This document shows positions 26,366 through 35,045 of a stretch of DNA of 64,000 nucleotides, piece after piece. The stretch's first letter is position 1. The number at the start of each line of letters is the position of its first letter. The position numbers were made by a program, and so were the translations under genes. The notes under the pieces are model-generated. The model ran no database searches. It saw only the letters and a program-made list of their open reading frames with translations, and was not told the origin of the DNA. Source of the DNA: Bradyrhizobium campsiandrae (GTDB lineage Bacteria > Pseudomonadota > Alphaproteobacteria > Rhizobiales > Xanthobacteraceae); the NCBI RefSeq assembly GCF_014529705.1, contig NZ_JAANIH010000002.1, positions 161,572 to 225,571 of the forward strand, read 5' to 3'.

Positions 26366-27697
26366 ATGCTGTTCTCCCGCAGGCTCATGCTGGGCCTCGC
26401 CATGGCAGGCTCCATGGCAAGTGCCCTCGCCGTCCCGGCGATGGCCGAAGGCCCGACCGAGATCGATTTGTTTTTCCCGGTCCCCGTCGACGGCAAGCTC
26501 GCCCGCGACATGGGCACCTTGATCAAGGAGTTCAACGAGGGTCATCCCGATATCAAGGCGACCGCGGTCTACACCGGCTCCTATGACGACACGCTGATCA
26601 AGACACGCGCCTCGATCAAGGCCGGCAAGCCGCCTTCAGCCGTGATCATGTCGGCGAACTTCCTGCTCGACATGCAGATCGAGAACGAGCTGACCAATCT
26701 CGACTCCCTGATCGCCGCCGACGGCAGCACCAAGGAAAAGTTCTTGGGCCAGTTCTTCCCCGCGCTGCAAGGCAACGCGGTGATCAACCGCTCGGTCTAT
26801 GGCGTGCCCTTCCACAATTCGACGCCGCTGCTCTACATCAACGCCGACAAGGCCAAGGAAGCCGGCCTCGATCCGGAGAAGCCGCCGCAGACCTGGGCCG
26901 AGCTCACCGACTGGGCCAAGAAGCTCACCAAGCGCGAGGGCGACAAGGTGACGCAATGGGGCATCGCGATCCCCTGCGCCTATGACTATTGCGGCTGGAT
27001 GATGGAAACGCTCACCATGAGCAATGGCGGGCGCTACTACAACGAGGAGTTCGGCGGCGAGGTCTACTACGATACGCCCTCGATGCTCGGCGCGCTGACC
27101 TGGTGGAACGACCTCGTGAGCAAGCACAAGGTCCACCCGCCCGGCGCAACGCCCGGCCCTGCCGTCAGCACCTCCTTCATCTCAGGCAATGCCGCGATGA
27201 TGATGCTGTCGACGGGCTCGCTGACTTACGTGCGCGACAACGCCAAGTTCAACTACAAGGTCGCCTTCATCCCGCGCAACGTCCGCAACGCCGTGCCGAT
27301 CGGCGGCGCCTCGCTGATCATTCCCTCGGGCGTCGAGGCCGACAAGCAGAAGGCCGCATGGACGCTGATCAAGTGGATGACCTCGCCCGAGAAGAGCGCC
27401 TGGTGGAGCCGCGCCACCGGCTATTTCGCGCCCAACATGGCCGCCTACAAGACGCCTGACATGGTCGATTTCCTCAACAAGAACCCGGACGCCAAGACCG
27501 CCGTCGAGCAGCTCGACGTCGCCAAGCCCTGGTTCGCGACCTACAAGACCGTGCCCGTGCGCAAGAACCTGGAGGACGAGGTGATGCTGGTCCTCAACGG
27601 CAAGAAGCAGCCGAAGGAAGCCCTCGCCGCCGCCCAGAAAGCCGCCGACGAGACGCTGAAGCCGTACAACGCCGAGACCTCGCTGAAGCTGCCGTAA
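26366..27697 (+). CDS. ABC transporter substrate-binding protein, UgpB-like
   Basis: Periplasmic solute-binding protein of 443 residues with a signal peptide (MLFSRRLMLGLAMAGSMASA to PAMA). The mature N-terminus (TEIDLFFPVPVDGKLARDMG, then LIKEFNEGHPDIKATAVYTG) follows the UgpB pattern of E. coli (GELGKEVDSL...FNAENPDYK...YKGNY). It binds glycerol 3-phosphate, glycerophosphodiesters or a sugar. The start codon follows AGGAGA. No ATPase gene is in the cluster, so the system must borrow an MsmK/UgpC-type ATPase encoded elsewhere. A strong hairpin follows at 27721. Confidence 0.85.
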   Translation: MLFSRRLMLGLAMAGSMASALAVPAMAEGPTEIDLFFPVPVDGKLARDMGTLIKEFNEGHPDIKATAVYTGSYDDTLIKTRASIKAGKPPSAVIMSANFLLDMQIENELTNLDSLIAADGSTKEKFLGQFFPALQGNAVINRSVYGVPFHNSTPLLYINADKAKEAGLDPEKPPQTWAELTDWAKKLTKREGDKVTQWGIAIPCAYDYCGWMMETLTMSNGGRYYNEEFGGEVYYDTPSMLGALTWWNDLVSKHKVHPPGATPGPAVSTSFISGNAAMMMLSTGSLTYVRDNAKFNYKVAFIPRNVRNAVPIGGASLIIPSGVEADKQKAAWTLIKWMTSPEKSAWWSRATGYFAPNMAAYKTPDMVDFLNKNPDAKTAVEQLDVAKPWFATYKTVPVRKNLEDEVMLVLNGKKQPKEALAAAQKAADETLKPYNAETSLKLP

Positions 27698-27720
27698 GGC
27701 GACTGCACCGGCACACGAAC

Positions 27721-27757
27721 TTCGGCGCCCCGCCCTACGGGGCGCCGAACGCGTTTT
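27721..27757 (+). terminator. Hairpin terminator after the transporter operon
   Basis: An 11-bp perfect stem, TTCGGCGCCCC / GGGGCGCCGAA, with a 7-base loop, followed by a short GTTTT run. It lies 23 bp after the binding-protein stop and before the convergent oxidoreductase gene, so it may serve both directions. Confidence 0.7.
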
Positions 27758-27770
27758 CGGGCGCACCCAT

Positions 27771-28760
27771 TCAGATCGTCACGACGATCTTGCCGAACTG
27801 TTCGTTGGATTCCAGGAACCGATGCGCCTCGACGATGTCTTCGAACCGAAAGGTTCGGGCGATGATCGGCTTCAACGAGCCGTCCGCCAGCCCGTCGAGG
27901 ATGAAGGCCTTGGCCCGTGCCAGGCGAGCGGCATCGCCGGTGATCTCGTGCACGAGGTAGCCGCGCAAGACCAGGCTCTTGGTCAGCACGTTGAACAGTG
28001 GAAACGGCGTCGGCTCGGGGCTGAGCCCGCCATATTCGAGCAGGATGCCGCCCGGCGCCATGGCCGCGGTCAACGGCTCGAACGCCGGACCGCCAACCGC
28101 GTCGAGCACCATGCGAACGCCGTTTGCACCGGCAATCTCCTCCAGCCGCAATCGGATGTCCTCTTCGGCTGAGGCGATGACATGCGCGGCGCCGGCCTCG
28201 TGCAAGGCGTGCCGCTTGGCCGAGGTCCGCGTCAGCGCGACAGGGATTGCGCCGATCCGGTTCGCGATCTGAATGGCCGCGAGCCCGACGCTGCTCGATG
28301 CGGCCGTGATGGCGACGACGTCGCCGCGCCCCAGCCCGGCGATGTCCACCAGTGCGCCATACGCCGTCAGATATTGCATCCACACGGCCGCCGCCGCCTC
28401 GAAACTAAGCTCGCGCGGATGCTTGACGATGAGGTCGACTGGAAACGTCGCAAGCTCGGCATGGGCCGGCGATCGCACCATCGAGCGCGGCGGGACGATG
28501 CTGACGGCGTCGCCCGGCGCAAACCCGGCCACGCCTTCGCCGACGGCTTCGACGATACCCGCCGCCTCCAGCCCAAGGCCCGACGGAAACGTCGCGGTCT
28601 CGATATAGGTGCCCCTGCGCAGCAGCGCATCCGCACGATTGAGGCCGAGCGCCCTCGCGCGGATCTGCACCTCGCCGCGCGCCGGCGGCGCGACGTCGAC
28701 GGTCTCGATGCGCAACACTTCGGGACCGCCATGCTGATGAAAACGAAAGATCCGGGCCAT
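27771..28760 (-). CDS. Zinc-independent quinone oxidoreductase-like dehydrogenase (MDR family)
   Basis: NAD(P)H-dependent reductase of the medium-chain superfamily, 329 residues. The N-terminal GroES-like part reads VQIRARALGLNRADALLRRG, and the Rossmann motif is AASSSVGLAAIQIANRIGA. The catalytic and structural zinc cysteines of alcohol dehydrogenases are missing, which points to quinone or enone reduction. It is divergent from a LysR gene across 103 bp, the classic arrangement for a LysR-controlled target. Confidence 0.85.
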   Translation of the reverse strand: MARIFRFHQHGGPEVLRIETVDVAPPARGEVQIRARALGLNRADALLRRGTYIETATFPSGLGLEAAGIVEAVGEGVAGFAPGDAVSIVPPRSMVRSPAHAELATFPVDLIVKHPRELSFEAAAAVWMQYLTAYGALVDIAGLGRGDVVAITAASSSVGLAAIQIANRIGAIPVALTRTSAKRHALHEAGAAHVIASAEEDIRLRLEEIAGANGVRMVLDAVGGPAFEPLTAAMAPGGILLEYGGLSPEPTPFPLFNVLTKSLVLRGYLVHEITGDAARLARAKAFILDGLADGSLKPIIARTFRFEDIVEAHRFLESNEQFGKIVVTI

Positions 28761-28863
28761 GGATCCACTCCAAAACAGTTGAATTGAATGGAGCTATGCC
28801 GCAGCCGCGGAAACGGATAAATCGCGGAAATCGGCGAGCAGTCGAAACCAGGAGTTTTCAATC

Positions 28864-29763
28864 ATGGACCGCCTGACCAGCATGGCCGTGTTCGTCAGGG
28901 CCGTCGATCTCGGCTCGTTCGCAGCGGCGGCCGACGCTCTGGAGATGTCGGGGCCGATGGTCGGCAAGCATGTGCGCTTCCTCGAAGAGCGCCTCGGCGT
29001 CCGCCTTCTCAACCGGACCACGCGTCGCCAGAGCCTGACCGAGGCCGGGCAGGCCTATTACGAGCGCTGCCGCGCCGTGCTCAGGGAAGCCGAGACCGCA
29101 GATGCCGTCGTGGCCGACGACCGCACCGAGCCGCGCGGCAGGCTGCGCGTGACGATGCCGGCCCTGCTTGGACGCCACTGCATCGCGCCCCTGCTCATGA
29201 AGCTTGCGCGAAAATATCCGCTTCTCGAGCTCGATCTCTTCTTCGGCGATCCGATCGCCGACATCATCGAAGGCGGTTATGATCTTGCGATCCGGACCGG
29301 CGACCTCGACGACCAGTCCGGCCTGATCACGCGGCAGATCGGCGGCCAGCGCATGGTGGTGTGCGGCGCGCGGTCGTACCTGCGCGCCCATGGCAAGCCG
29401 AAGACGCTCGACGATCTCGCCGCGCACCAGGCGATCATCTACCGCCGCTCCGGGCGCGTCCGGCCATGGCTGTTTCCGCAACAAGGCCAGCCGCCGCGCG
29501 CGATCATGCCGTCAGGCCGGCTGAGGCTCGATGATCTCGAGGCGATTGCCGACGCCGCATCGCAGGGCATGGGGCTCGCTTGGCTGCCCTATTGGCTGGT
29601 CCGTGAACGTCTTGATGGCGGCGCGCTGGTTGCTGTCCTCAGGGGTCAGGGCGAATTCCTCTACGACTGCCATGCGCTGTGGCCCCGTTCGCCACAGATG
29701 CCGCCCAAAGTCCGCGCGGCCGTGGATGTGCTCGCCGCCGCGCTGCCGGAGCTGATGACATGA
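28864..29763 (+). CDS. LysR-family transcriptional regulator
   Basis: 299 residues. The N-terminal winged helix is RLTSMAVFVRAVDLGSFAAA and goes on to LNRTTRRQSLTEAG; the substrate-binding domain follows, with VTMPALLGRHCIAPLL and the GYDLAIRTGDLDD block typical of the CrgA/PA3398 subgroup. It probably controls the divergent oxidoreductase gene at 27771 and itself; the inducer is unknown. Confidence 0.9.
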   Translation: MDRLTSMAVFVRAVDLGSFAAAADALEMSGPMVGKHVRFLEERLGVRLLNRTTRRQSLTEAGQAYYERCRAVLREAETADAVVADDRTEPRGRLRVTMPALLGRHCIAPLLMKLARKYPLLELDLFFGDPIADIIEGGYDLAIRTGDLDDQSGLITRQIGGQRMVVCGARSYLRAHGKPKTLDDLAAHQAIIYRRSGRVRPWLFPQQGQPPRAIMPSGRLRLDDLEAIADAASQGMGLAWLPYWLVRERLDGGALVAVLRGQGEFLYDCHALWPRSPQMPPKVRAAVDVLAAALPELMT

Positions 29764-29869
29764 TGCGGCGTCCGCCCCCCATTAACCCCGCGTCCACCAT
29801 CCCGCCCGGCCCGCCGCCGGTAACCATTGCAATTAACAGACCCTCAACGCGGTCCCGACAAATTGACCG

Positions 29870-30001
29870 ATGTTTCTGGAGATTTCCGCCGTGGATTTGT
29901 TGGTTTTCGAGTTCCTGGGGCTGGCGCTGGTCGGCATGTGCCTCGTAGTGGTGGCCCTGCCCTGCGCCCGCAAATCGTCAGGTCGGGTCCGCTACGAATA
30001 G
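29870..30001 (+). CDS. Small membrane protein (43 aa), unknown
   Basis: ATG TTT CTG ... TAG encodes a 43-residue peptide with one hydrophobic helix (LLVFEFLGLALVGMCLVVVALP) and a basic tail (ARKSSGRVRYE). It lies alone between the LysR gene and rnd. The membrane helix and the clean charge asymmetry make it a plausible gene; no family is recognised and there is no strong ribosome site. Confidence 0.4.
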   Translation: MFLEISAVDLLVFEFLGLALVGMCLVVVALPCARKSSGRVRYE

Positions 30002-30117
30002 GAATTTTAGCCGCAACGAGCGATTCCCAGGCGATGCAAGGCTCGAATTCGCTTAGAGCCCCTTGACATCACAGCGCTTTCGGCAGAACGGCTGATGGCA
30101 AGTGTCATGGGCCGTTC

Positions 30118-31266
30118 ATGGATTTGATTACCACCACCGCTGACCTCGCGGCTGCCTGCAGCCGGCTGGCCAAGCACCCCGTTATTACCGTCGATACCGA
30201 GTTCCTGCGCGAGACCACCTATTACCCGCTGCTGTGCGTGGTGCAGATGGCCAGTCCCGAGGAAGCTGTCGTCATCGACACCCTGGCCGAGGGCATCGAC
30301 CTCAAGCCGTTCTTCGAGCTGATGGCTAACGAGGCTGTGCTGAAGGTGTTTCACGCCGCGCGCCAGGACATCGAGATCATCTGGCACCAGGCGGGCATCA
30401 TTCCGCACCCGGTGTTCGACACCCAGGTCGCGGCGATGGTGCTCGGCTACGGCGACAGCATCGCCTACGATGCCCTGGTCGAGAAGGTCACCGGCCACCG
30501 CCCGGACAAGACCCACCGCTTCACTGACTGGTCGCGCCGGCCGCTGACCAAGGAGCAGATGCATTACGCAGTCTCCGACGTCACCCATTTGCGCGACGTC
30601 TTCGCCGCGCTCGATGCCGACCTCAAGAAGCGCCGCCGCAGCGAATGGGTCTCGATCGAGATGGAGGTCCTGACCTCGCCCAAGACCTACGACTTCCACC
30701 CCGAGCGGGCCTGGGAACGGCTGAAGACGCGGGTGCGCAAGCCGAAAGACCTCGCCGTGCTGATGGAGGTCGCCGCCTGGCGCGAGCAGGAGGCGCAAAG
30801 CCGCGACGTGCCGCGCGGCCGCGTGCTGCGGGACGAAGCCGTCACCGACATCGCCACCCACGCGCCGAACACGCTGGAGAAGCTTGCGCATCTGCGCTCG
30901 GTGCCGAAGGGCTTCGAGAAGTCCAAATGGGGCGCCGACATCGTCGCCGCGGTCGAACGCGGGCTGGCGCGGGATTTCTCGACGCTGCCGAAGCTGGAGA
31001 AGCCGCGCAACAATAACAACGGCGCGGCGACCGTCGAGCTGCTGAAGGTGCTGCTGCGCATGACCGCCGAGCGTCATGCGGTGGCGAGCAAGGTGATTGC
31101 GACCGTCGACGACCTCGAGGAGATCGCCGCCGACGACGACGCCGACGTACCGGCCCTGCGCGGCTGGCGCCGCGAGCTGTTCGGCGATGCCGCGCTGAAG
31201 CTGAAGCGCGGCGAGCTTGCGCTGGCGATCGAGAAGGGCCGCGTGATCGGGGTGCAGCGGACGTAG
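30118..31266 (+). CDS. rnd: Ribonuclease D
   Basis: 3'-5' exoribonuclease for tRNA 3'-end maturation. It is a DEDDy-type nuclease with [13 protein letters not shown] (ExoI, D and E), [12 protein letters not shown] and [13 protein letters not shown] (ExoII), and [13 protein letters not shown] (ExoIII, Y-x3-D). HRDC-type helices fill the C-terminal half (about 210-382), including [18 protein letters not shown]. The 382-residue length is normal. Confidence 0.93.
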   Translation: MDLITTTADLAAACSRLAKHPVITVDTEFLRETTYYPLLCVVQMASPEEAVVIDTLAEGIDLKPFFELMANEAVLKVFHAARQDIEIIWHQAGIIPHPVFDTQVAAMVLGYGDSIAYDALVEKVTGHRPDKTHRFTDWSRRPLTKEQMHYAVSDVTHLRDVFAALDADLKKRRRSEWVSIEMEVLTSPKTYDFHPERAWERLKTRVRKPKDLAVLMEVAAWREQEAQSRDVPRGRVLRDEAVTDIATHAPNTLEKLAHLRSVPKGFEKSKWGADIVAAVERGLARDFSTLPKLEKPRNNNNGAATVELLKVLLRMTAERHAVASKVIATVDDLEEIAADDDADVPALRGWRRELFGDAALKLKRGELALAIEKGRVIGVQRT

Positions 31267-31305
31267 GCCTCGCGGGCCTATGGCATCGCACAATGCCAAC
31301 CACAC

Positions 31306-31392
31306 CGTCATTGCGAGCGTAGCGAAGCAATCCAGAATCTTTCCGTAGCAACAGTCTGGATTGCTTCGTCGCAAGGGCTCCTCGCAATGACG
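31306..31392. repeat. Palindromic repeat, CGTCATTGCGAG family, copy 2
   Basis: Same arms as the element at 19175-19255 (CGTCATTGCGAG / CTCGCAATGACG; inner CGAAGCAATCCAG / CTGGATTGCTTCG), but with the two end variants in swapped order, meaning inserted in the opposite orientation. It lies between the convergent rnd and aminotransferase genes, where it could form a bidirectional hairpin. Confidence 0.85.
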
Positions 31393-31408
31393 AGGAGAGA
31401 CTGAACTC

Positions 31409-32791
31409 CTACGCCGGCGTCAGCTTCGCAACTTCGCCCTTCATGTCATCGAGCACGCCCGTGATCGCCGCCACCAGCTCGTCGATCTGGGCCTTGGTGG
31501 TGATCAGCGGCGGGCAGATGGCGATGGCATCCAGCATGTTGCGCGAGATGACGCCGCGCTCCTGCAGCATGCGGCTCGCCATGCCGCCGACCGCGCCGGG
31601 CGTTGCGGCGGCGGTCTTGCGGCCCTTGTCGAGCACGAGCTCGAGCGCTGCGATCATGCCGACGCCGCGGACCTCGCCGACCAGGGGATGGCTGGTGAGC
31701 TCGCGCAGTTTGCCTTGCATATAGCCGCCGAGCTCGGCCGCATGCGCGACGAGGCCACGCTCCTCGATGATCTTGAGGTTTTCCAGCGCAACCGCCGATC
31801 CGACCGGATGGCCGCCGGCGGTGAAACCGTGGCCGAGCACGCCGATCTTGTTGCTCTCGTCGGCGATCGGCTCGAACATGCGGTCGTTCATGATGATCGC
31901 CGACAGCGGGAAATAGCTCGAGGTGATCTGCTTGGAGACCACCATCGCGTCGGGCTTGATGCCATAGGTCTCGCAGCCGAACATCTTGCCGGTGCGACCA
32001 AAGCCGCAAATCACCTCGTCGGCGATCAGCAGGATGTCGTACTTCTTCAGCACCGCCTGGAGCTTGTCCCAATAGGCCGCCGGCGGCACCACGACGCCGC
32101 CCGCCCCCATCACCGGCTCGCCGAAGAAGGCGGCGATCGTATCAGGGCCTTCCTTCTGGATCAGCGCGTCGAGCTCCTCGGCCCGGCGCGTCGCGAAGGC
32201 TTCCTCGCTCTCGCCTGCAACCCCGTCCTTGTAGAAGTGCGGCGAGCCGGTGTGCAGGATGTTCGGCAGCGGCAGGTCGAACGAGCGGTGGTTGTTGGGC
32301 AGGCCGGTGAGGCTCGCCGACGCAATGGTGACGCCGTGATAGGCGCGCATGCGGCTGATGATCTTCTTTTTCTGCGGCTGGCCGAGCGAATTGGAGCGGT
32401 AGGCGATCAGCTTGAGGACGGTGTCGTTCGCCTCCGAGCCGGAATTGGTGAAGAACACCTTGCTCATCGGCACTGGCGCCAGCGCCACCAGCTTCTCGGC
32501 GAGGTCGATCGAAGGGCCGTGCGATTTGGCCGAGAAGGTGTGATAGAACGGCAGTACCTGCATCTGCTTGTGCGCGGCTTCGACCAGGCGCTTCTCGTTG
32601 AAGCCGAGCCCGACGCTCCACAGGCCCGCCATCGCCTCGAAATAGCGCTTGCCCGACGCATCGAACACGTAAGGCCCCTCGCCGCGCTCGATCACCAGGG
32701 GACCCGCCTGCTGATGGGCGCGGGCGTTGGTGTAAGCATGGAGCTGGTAAGCCACATCCCGGGCTTCTTGCGAGTTGGGCAGCATCGACAT
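31409..32791 (-). CDS. Class III (omega) aminotransferase, PLP-dependent
   Basis: Transfers an amino group between an amine or omega-amino acid and pyruvate or another keto acid. Fold-type I PLP enzyme of 460 residues. It has SGSEANDTVLKLIAYR near residue 120, the cofactor aspartate in LLIADEVICGFGRTG, and the PLP lysine in VVSKQITSSYFPLSA. The substrate could be beta-alanine, GABA or a polyamine; it cannot be fixed here. The start at 32791 is set by AAGGA nine bases upstream; an in-frame ATG further upstream (32842) is excluded. Confidence 0.88.
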   Translation of the reverse strand: MSMLPNSQEARDVAYQLHAYTNARAHQQAGPLVIERGEGPYVFDASGKRYFEAMAGLWSVGLGFNEKRLVEAAHKQMQVLPFYHTFSAKSHGPSIDLAEKLVALAPVPMSKVFFTNSGSEANDTVLKLIAYRSNSLGQPQKKKIISRMRAYHGVTIASASLTGLPNNHRSFDLPLPNILHTGSPHFYKDGVAGESEEAFATRRAEELDALIQKEGPDTIAAFFGEPVMGAGGVVVPPAAYWDKLQAVLKKYDILLIADEVICGFGRTGKMFGCETYGIKPDAMVVSKQITSSYFPLSAIIMNDRMFEPIADESNKIGVLGHGFTAGGHPVGSAVALENLKIIEERGLVAHAAELGGYMQGKLRELTSHPLVGEVRGVGMIAALELVLDKGRKTAAATPGAVGGMASRMLQERGVISRNMLDAIAICPPLITTKAQIDELVAAITGVLDDMKGEVAKLTPA

Positions 32792-32964
32792 TTGCAGATA
32801 TCCTTTAACTCGTGACGGCAGCAGGGCGGGCCGGCCTCGCACGCGATTGTCACGTCACGTGGATCAGGCTTACTTGGCTATTGCGGCGGGACCAAACTTG
32901 CAATGCCAATTCGTCGGCAGCGGGCGCTCAGCAGCGTTGCACAAAGCCGGACGCCGGGCAGCGC

Positions 32965-33162
32965 TCAGGCCGCGCCGTCGTCATCCTCGCCCTTCCCTGC
33001 GGCTTCCCTCACCTCGACCAGCGCCATCGAGAGCAGATAGACGGTCGTGGGCAGACCGACCCGGCGTGCGGTCTCAACGGCACGCGACAGGTCGCTCGCC
33101 AGCTCTTTCAGTTCGTCCTCCCGAGACAATGTTCCACCCCATCCATCCGCCGATCGCGTCAA
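32965..33162 (-). CDS. Small conserved-looking protein, unknown
   Basis: Up to 65 residues: an acidic/basic helical part (SREDELKELASDLSRAVETA) followed by GLPTTVYLLSMALVEVREAA. The TTG at 33162 sits one base after the upstream gene's stop, and a later TTG (33126, giving LSRED) behind GGGGTGGAACA gives 53 residues. Likely cotranscribed with the isochorismatase-fold gene. Coding-like, function unknown. Confidence 0.5.
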   Translation of the reverse strand: MTRSADGWGGTLSREDELKELASDLSRAVETARRVGLPTTVYLLSMALVEVREAAGKGEDDDGAA

Positions 33163-33163
33163 G

Positions 33164-33724
33164 CTAGACCGCGACGGCGCCGCTCGTCTTGATCAGTTCG
33201 GCGCTGGACTGGATTGTAGCAAAATTGGCGATGACATTCATCACGGACGGCTTGTAGGTCGCCGCCTCGATCGTGCCGGGCGTCCGACAGGCGACGGCAT
33301 CGCTGATCACGCGATAGCGGTGGCTGCGATGAAAGCCCTCGACGACGGTGGCCAGGATGGTCTCGTCGAGGGAAAAACCAGTCATGACGCAACGCAGATG
33401 GCGGACGCTGGACATGTGGTCGGCAAAACGCGCCGAGCTGTAGGCCGAAGGCAGCGGGTGCTCGAACGTCATCTCGCCCGGCCTGGGCTTTGCCTCTGCC
33501 ATCCAATCGGTCAGCCTGGATGACGGATTGAACCACGACGCCTGCGCGATGCGCTTCAAATGCATCACCGGCCAGAGATTGCTCCGCCATAGCGCCAACA
33601 ATTCCAGGCCGCGCCTGATGGTGGCGTCGCCGTCGAGGATGACGTGGCGACGCCCTGGGATCAGATATTCCACCTGGAGGTCCGCGCAGATCAGGACCAG
33701 CGGATCATCATGGGAGATCGGCAT
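33164..33724 (-). CDS. Isochorismatase-fold protein lacking the catalytic cysteine
   Basis: 186 residues of the cysteine hydrolase (isochorismatase-like) fold. The triad aspartate is D15 (LICADLQVEY) and the lysine is K57 (MHLKRIAQ). The third motif, normally GxxTDxCVxxT, reads GFSLDETILAT here, so the nucleophilic cysteine position is threonine (T122). The trailing YRVISDAVA is normal. Either it is a non-hydrolytic binding protein or it uses different chemistry, as in isochorismatases that lack Cys (Gly in some EntB/PhzD proteins). It is followed at once by the small 32965 gene. Confidence 0.75.
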   Translation of the reverse strand: MPISHDDPLVLICADLQVEYLIPGRRHVILDGDATIRRGLELLALWRSNLWPVMHLKRIAQASWFNPSSRLTDWMAEAKPRPGEMTFEHPLPSAYSSARFADHMSSVRHLRCVMTGFSLDETILATVVEGFHRSHRYRVISDAVACRTPGTIEAATYKPSVMNVIANFATIQSSAELIKTSGAVAV

Positions 33725-33749
33725 CGTCTTGCGCAGAGCTGCATCTGTT

Positions 33750-34370
33750 TCAGCGATCGGCGAGCGCGAGGTCCCGCAGCGGCGACGTCACCGCCCGTCC
33801 CGACGAGGCATCGAGCACGCCCGGGCGGTCCCAGTCGCCCTCGGGGCGGATGATCACGTAGGGATCGCTGTCCAGCGTGATCGCATCGGGCCCCGGCTCG
33901 ATCTCGAGCAGCATCTCGGTGTAGGAGAAATCCGAGAAGGTGATCTTCCTGTTGTGGCCGAGCGGCTTGGCGCCGAAATGAGCCCAGAAATCGACCAGCC
34001 GGTCCTGCGCCTGGCCGTAGATCTTGCGAAAGCCCTTGCGCTTCACGAAGTCGATGCTCGCCTGCACCAGCTTGAACGAGAGCCGCGAGCGACGATATTG
34101 ATGCCGCACCGCCAGCCGCTCGACCTTGGCGAAGTCGCCAAAGAAGCGGACCCGCAGGCAGCCCGCCGGCTCATTGCCGATATAGCCGATGAAATGCGCA
34201 GCGACCATGTCGTTACCGTCGAACTCCTCGTCGAACGGGCAATCCTGCTCGGCGAGATAGACCGCGGAGCGAATGGCGGTCACCAGCATGAGGTCGCTCG
34301 GATTTCGCGCGAGGCGAATGGTGATCGCGCGGGAGTCGGGCTTAGCGAGAGGGATCCTAGTGCCGTGCAT
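33750..34370 (-). CDS. GNAT-family N-acetyltransferase-like protein (second of a pair)
   Basis: 206 residues with a GCN5-type core: FDEEFDGNDMVAAHFIGYIG, then PAGCLRVRFFGDFAKVERLA, VRHQYRRSRLSFKLVQASID in place of the acetyl-CoA loop R/Q-x-x-G-x-G/A, and KIYGQAQDRLVDFWAHFGAK. The pyrophosphate loop is poorly conserved (RRSRLSFKL), so CoA binding is uncertain. An N-acyl amino acid synthase-type activity is an alternative. It overlaps the upstream acetyltransferase-like gene by 14 bp. Confidence 0.65.
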   Translation of the reverse strand: MHGTRIPLAKPDSRAITIRLARNPSDLMLVTAIRSAVYLAEQDCPFDEEFDGNDMVAAHFIGYIGNEPAGCLRVRFFGDFAKVERLAVRHQYRRSRLSFKLVQASIDFVKRKGFRKIYGQAQDRLVDFWAHFGAKPLGHNRKITFSDFSYTEMLLEIEPGPDAITLDSDPYVIIRPEGDWDRPGVLDASSGRAVTSPLRDLALADR

Positions 34371-34974
34371 CTGCGAAACTCCTTGCTTGGATGATTGCGC
34401 CCGACATCCGCATCGGCTGCCGATGCCAGGGGCGCTCGTAACACCAGAGGTCGGGCTGGAAGCTCGAAACCGGCGCGAAGCCGGTCGCCTTCATGATCTC
34501 GCGGCCGGCCACGGTTGACGGCTGCGCATAGCAATCTGCGCTTCGAAATCTTATCTGCCGCAGATGCGCCGCAGCCTTGCCAAGACCTGCGATGCCGCGG
34601 CCCGTCGCGGCGATCGCCCAGATGTAGATGGCGGCGACGTCCTCATCCGCGGCAGCGAGATAACGCGTTTCGGGCGCGGTCAGACAGATATCGTCGAGCA
34701 GCAATGCATCATGCCCGCGGTCGTTGAGAAACAGGAAGGCCATGCCGCCGAGCAGATTGCCTTTCCGAGAGAATGTCAGGATGCTCTGCGGATCGAAGGC
34801 GAAATACTTCGCGAGCTCCATGCCCTCGATCTGAACACCCGGCACCAGGCGGTGCGCCATCTCCGCGAGCGCGTCGATTTCGGAGAATTGCGCACAACGA
34901 ACGTCCACCTCGGGGCTCAGCGGCAAGGCATCGAAATCATGCCTTGCGGCAAACGTGCCCCTTTCCATACTCAT
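34357..34974 (-). CDS. Acetyltransferase-like protein (first of a pair)
   Basis: 205 residues, probably GNAT fold: a mixed alpha/beta pattern with EIDALAEMAHRLVPGVQIEG, FSRKGNLLGGMAFLFLN, the core strand DEDVAAIYIWAIAATGRGIAG with a GRGIAG loop where GNATs bind acetyl-CoA, and a C-terminal VAGREIMKATGFAPVSSF resembling the FYxxxGF end. It is the first gene of a two-gene unit divergent from a LysR regulator, 71 bp away. Substrate unknown. Confidence 0.6.
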   Translation of the reverse strand: MSMERGTFAARHDFDALPLSPEVDVRCAQFSEIDALAEMAHRLVPGVQIEGMELAKYFAFDPQSILTFSRKGNLLGGMAFLFLNDRGHDALLLDDICLTAPETRYLAAADEDVAAIYIWAIAATGRGIAGLGKAAAHLRQIRFRSADCYAQPSTVAGREIMKATGFAPVSSFQPDLWCYERPWHRQPMRMSGAIIQARSFADARH

Positions 34975-35045
34975 GTCGTCCCTCTATCGTTCGGAGGTTT
35001 TGTACGCCGCCATGAGCAGAAGCTTAGCGGCTGGAGATCAGGAGT

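Noticed and set aside
33750..34370. LuxI-type AHL synthase
   Set aside because: It has a similar size and a partly similar FDEEFD stretch, but lacks the conserved LuxI Arg and the RxxxF-xxxW pattern; kept only as GNAT-like.
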